Shown here piece after piece: positions 61,619 through 64,000 of a stretch of 64,000 nt of DNA. Position 1 is the first letter of the stretch. Each line of letters starts with the position of its first letter. The stretch covers positions 682,001-746,000 of the forward strand of contig NZ_MTZV01000002.1 in NCBI RefSeq assembly GCF_002362315.1, read 5' to 3'. The notes beneath the pieces are model-generated. The model was given only the letters and a program-made list of their open reading frames with translations, searched no databases and had not been told where the DNA came from. The DNA is from Paraburkholderia acidicola (lineage in GTDB: Bacteria; Pseudomonadota; Gammaproteobacteria; Burkholderiales; Burkholderiaceae). Position numbers and translations under genes: made by a program.

Positions 61619-62554
61619 ATGACTGTCCTGTTCACCATACTGAGGTTCGCCGTCGCACTGATTCTCGTGTCATCGTTGACCGAGGCCCTGGTACTTTCGG
61701 TGCGGCGCAGCTGGCGCGATTACGACTGGAAAGCGGCCGGCGTATCGGTGGTTGACATGCTGGTTCGCGAGTATCCGTTGAACTGGTTGCTACCACTTGC
61801 GTTCTGGGGCGACGCCATGGGCTGGTTCTGGCGCCACAGGCTCTGGACTTTGCCGATGCATCATTGGAGCGGCTGGCTCGCGTGCTTCGTCGGTCAGGAA
61901 TTCTGCTACTACTGCTACCATCGCGCGGCCCACCGGGTGCGCTGGTTCTGGTGTACTCACGCTGTTCATCATTCACCGAATCAACTGAACCTTGCCGTCG
62001 CCTACCGTATGGGGTGGACCGGCCGTCTTACGGGCTCGACGCTGTTCTTCGTGCTCGCGCCGCTATTCGGTATGCCACCCAAGGTCGTGCTGACGCTGCT
62101 TTCGCTCAACCTGCTCTATCAGTTCTGGCTGCACGTCACGTGGATTCCGCGGCTCGGACCGCTGGAGTGGGTACTCAACACGCCTTCCGCGCATCGCGTG
62201 CATCACGCGTCTAACCTCGAGTACCTCGATGGGAACTACGGTGGCGTACTGATCGTGTTCGACCGGTTATTCGGCACGTATATCGCGGAAAGGCGCGACA
62301 CCCCCTGTCGCTTCGGTCTGGTTCAACCGATGACAACCTATAACCTGCTCACCGTCGAGTTCGATCACTGGCGTGCGTTGTGGCGCGACCTGGTAACGGC
62401 GCGTTCGATCCGCGAGGGGCTCGGTTATGCGTTTCGACCGCCTGGCTGGCGCCCCGATGAACGAAGCGAAACCACTGAAGATCTGCGGCGCCGTGCGGGT
62501 TTGCAGTTGCTGGGAATGGAACCTCGACAGCGCATTTCTTCGGTTGAGGAGTGA
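61619..62554 (+). CDS. Fatty-acid hydroxylase/sterol desaturase family protein
   Basis: A 311-residue membrane oxygenase-like protein. It has the di-iron His boxes of this family: YHRAAHRVRWFWCTHAVHHSPN and HRVHHASNLEYLDGNYGG, with about four membrane segments before and between. The family includes sterol and carotenoid hydroxylases as well as lipid-modifying enzymes; the substrate here is unknown. Ribosome site is weak at 61619. Next is the arylmalonate-decarboxylase-like gene, 120 bp away. Confidence 0.9.
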   Translation: MTVLFTILRFAVALILVSSLTEALVLSVRRSWRDYDWKAAGVSVVDMLVREYPLNWLLPLAFWGDAMGWFWRHRLWTLPMHHWSGWLACFVGQEFCYYCYHRAAHRVRWFWCTHAVHHSPNQLNLAVAYRMGWTGRLTGSTLFFVLAPLFGMPPKVVLTLLSLNLLYQFWLHVTWIPRLGPLEWVLNTPSAHRVHHASNLEYLDGNYGGVLIVFDRLFGTYIAERRDTPCRFGLVQPMTTYNLLTVEFDHWRALWRDLVTARSIREGLGYAFRPPGWRPDERSETTEDLRRRAGLQLLGMEPRQRISSVEE

Positions 62555-62675
62555 ACGGTCGTGCGATCTCGCGGGTCGGTGTAGCGATTCTGCGTGGCAC
62601 TGGAGCCGTACGCTACGATGATGCAGCGAGTGATGATCGATCTCGCGGCCCCCTATCGTCACTCAAACATCGCCC

Positions 62676-63422
62676 ATGAATATCGACACCCAAAGTCTGC
62701 CCACCATCGGTTTGATCGTTCCGCCTGCCGAGGGAAAAGTCCCGGACGACGGTCCGTTGCTCTATCCGGAACGGGCAAGGTTTATCGCGCGAGGCCTGGC
62801 GCTCGGCCAGATTTCGCCAGCGGGCTATGAGGCGGTAATCGATTCCGTGGCTGACAGGGCGCGTGCGCTCGCCGACGACGGCGCCCAGGCCATCTCGTTG
62901 ATGGGCACCTCGCTCAGCTTTTACCGCGGCGCCGCGTTCAACCAGCAACTCGTTGCCGCGATCCACGAGGCCACCGGTTTGCCTGCAACGACGATGAGTC
63001 ATGCAGTCGTCAGGGCATTGAAAGCGACGGGCGTACGACGCGTGGCACTGGCGACCGCCTACATCGACGATGTCAACGCACGGCTTGCCGCATTCCTGCG
63101 AGAAGAAGGATTCGAGGTCACGGCCGTCAAGGGTCTTGCCATGACCGATGTACTTGGCGTGGGCACCGTACCGCCCGAAACACTGATCGATCTGGCGCAA
63201 GACGCATTTGCGGAGGATACGTCGGCGCAGGGCGTGTTGATCTCGTGTGGCGGCCTGAAAACGCTCGGCATCATCGACACGCTCGAGGCTCGCCTTGGCG
63301 TACCGGTCGTGTCGAGCTCGCCTGCCGGGTTCTGGGACGCGGTCCAGTTGATGGGTGTGAGCCCGGTCGCGCAAGGCTTCGGGCGATTATTCAAGCAACC
63401 CGCTGAACCCTCAGTCGGATGA
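62676..63422 (+). CDS. Arylmalonate decarboxylase / Asp-Glu racemase-family enzyme
   Basis: A 248-residue protein strongly resembling Bordetella arylmalonate decarboxylase (AMDase), a cofactor-free enzyme of the Asp/Glu racemase superfamily. The AMDase-specific residues appear with a constant offset of three: Gly77 (G74), Thr78 and Ser79 (T75, S76, dioxyanion hole) in MGTSLSFYRG, Tyr129 (Y126) in ATAYIDDVN, and Cys191 (C188) in SCGGL; SSPAGFWD is also kept. The presence of only one active-site Cys and Gly at the second Cys position marks the decarboxylase rather than the racemase class. The natural substrate of AMDases is unknown. Residue positions are recalled from the literature. Confidence 0.9.
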   Translation: MNIDTQSLPTIGLIVPPAEGKVPDDGPLLYPERARFIARGLALGQISPAGYEAVIDSVADRARALADDGAQAISLMGTSLSFYRGAAFNQQLVAAIHEATGLPATTMSHAVVRALKATGVRRVALATAYIDDVNARLAAFLREEGFEVTAVKGLAMTDVLGVGTVPPETLIDLAQDAFAEDTSAQGVLISCGGLKTLGIIDTLEARLGVPVVSSSPAGFWDAVQLMGVSPVAQGFGRLFKQPAEPSVG

Positions 63423-63489
63423 GCACCGGGTTGCGCGCGGCGCCTGGTAACCGGTCACTGTCAGGTCTTTGCTTTCTTGCCTGATATAT

Positions 63490-63507
63490 ATCGCATGCGA
63501 TTTAATC
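63490..63507 (+). promoter_or_regulatory. Operator-like repeat 1 upstream of the Ohr-type gene
   Basis: ATCGCATGCGATTTAATC, containing the palindrome ATCGCATGCGAT, upstream of the -35 box. An identical copy lies 57 bp downstream. Confidence 0.6.
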
Positions 63508-63515
63508 TTATGCGC

Positions 63516-63544
63516 TTGACAGCAGCCGTCGCTTTCGTCAATAT
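63516..63544 (+). promoter_or_regulatory. Promoter of the Ohr-type gene
   Basis: TTGACA and CAATAT separated by 17 bp, lying between the two operator-like repeats. The transcript start near 63551 would fall inside repeat 2, consistent with repression. Confidence 0.6.
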
Positions 63545-63546
63545 CC

Positions 63547-63564
63547 ATCGCATGCGATTTAATC
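63547..63564 (+). promoter_or_regulatory. Operator-like repeat 2 over the transcript start
   Basis: Identical 18 bp to repeat 1. Position over +1 suggests a steric repressor site, for instance of a MarR/OhrR-type regulator. Confidence 0.6.
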
Positions 63565-63613
63565 GCATTTCTTACGAAGATACCGAACCCCCTTCTCTAC
63601 CAAGGAATCCATC

Positions 63614-64000
63614 ATGACCACGATCGAAAAAGTCATCTTCTCGGGCAAGACCCACACCGTCGTCAACCGCGATCCCGGCGTCCAGCATGGCAACCACGGC
63701 GTCGTCGATATCAAGCTGTCAGCGCCGGGCGGTGCGAACCACGAGTTCATCGCCGCCGAACCGCACCCGACCGCCGAGCAGTTGTTTGCCGGCGCCTGGT
63801 CGGCGTGTTACATCTCCGCGCTCGGCATCGCGGCGTCGTTGAAGAAGGTCACACTGCCGCCCGATCATTCCGTGGATATCCAGGTCGACGTCGGGCAAAC
63901 CGGTCCTGCCTGGTTCCTCGGTGCACAGTTCACTGTTCGCATACCTGGTCTGGCGCAGGATGTCGCCGAGGCAATCGCGCGTTCCGCGCATCAAATCTGT
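63614..64000 (+). CDS. ohr: Ohr/OsmC-family protein (3' end beyond window)
   Basis: The first 129 codons of an OsmC/Ohr-family gene; the frame runs off the window edge. The reactive Cys65 is in WSACYISAL after AEQLFAGA, and the window ends exactly at the second conserved Cys (HQIC). Ohr proteins reduce organic hydroperoxides. An AAGGA site precedes the ATG at 63614. The upstream region carries a sigma-70-type promoter between two identical 18-bp repeats, the layout expected for control by an OhrR/MarR repressor. Ohr versus general OsmC cannot be fully settled without the 3' part. Confidence 0.88.
   Translation, partial: MTTIEKVIFSGKTHTVVNRDPGVQHGNHGVVDIKLSAPGGANHEFIAAEPHPTAEQLFAGAWSACYISALGIAASLKKVTLPPDHSVDIQVDVGQTGPAWFLGAQFTVRIPGLAQDVAEAIARSAHQIC

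Overview
The window looks like a chromosomal segment of a Burkholderiaceae member, most likely Paraburkholderia, Burkholderia or a close relative. This rests on the high-GC coding sequence, the minus-strand block yicC-gmk-rpoZ-spoT facing rph-rdgB-hemW, a classical beta-proteobacterial trimeric porin, minCDE, a GT9 heptosyltransferase, a Burkholderia-style trimeric autotransporter and a VgrG island. The taxon is inferred from gene content and protein resemblance recalled from memory; no database was searched.

Layout. 1-5.1 kb: a DUF4136 lipoprotein, pepN, fbp and tRNA-Thr(CGT). 5.1-7.5 kb: a small foreign-looking cassette of two unrecognised genes plus a decayed fragment, bounded by a 39-nt direct repeat of the 3' end of the neighbouring lysR gene. 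7.4-11.3 kb: a divergent LysR regulator / dialkylglycine-decarboxylase-like pair (dgdR/dgdA type) and a dienelactone hydrolase fused to a SnoaL-like domain. 11.8-18.1 kb: a PL7 lyase-like lipoprotein, a TonB receptor with a DUF2946 protein, a secreted chorismate mutase and an exonuclease-GIY-YIG fusion. 18.4-29.4 kb: cspA, porin, greB, two tandem tRNA-Arg(ACG), spoT, rpoZ, gmk, yicC, then rph-rdgB-hemW and tRNA-Ser(TGA).

29.8-35.9 kb: a type VI secretion island on the minus strand, read in order vgrG, a 958-residue multidomain peptidoglycan-hydrolase effector, an LprI-like putative immunity protein, and PAAR. The effector C-terminus and the immunity gene are clearly AT-richer than the rest, so this looks like an exchangeable toxin-immunity tip grafted on a resident N-terminal chassis. 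This is the most interesting system in the window.

36-46.4 kb: an SDR oxidoreductase, then a surface-adhesion locus (BamE-like/OmpA lipoprotein, a 1582-residue trimeric autotransporter with 372-bp internal repeats, and a CHASE2 histidine kinase with an OmpR-type regulator). 47.6-54 kb: several very small membrane proteins or lipoproteins, a TonB-C protein, an MHS-type MFS transporter, a WaaC-type heptosyltransferase and a ClC channel. 54.2-59.4 kb: minCDE, a GNAT protein, a methionine aminopeptidase, a VOC protein and a DUF817 membrane protein. 59.7-64 kb: a LytS/LytTR-type two-component pair, a fatty-acid-hydroxylase-family protein, an arylmalonate-decarboxylase homologue with the catalytic residues in place, and the start of an Ohr/OsmC gene whose promoter lies between two identical 18-bp operator-like repeats. 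Two orphan minus-strand terminators (about 19.3 kb and 47.5 kb) suggest unannotated small RNAs.
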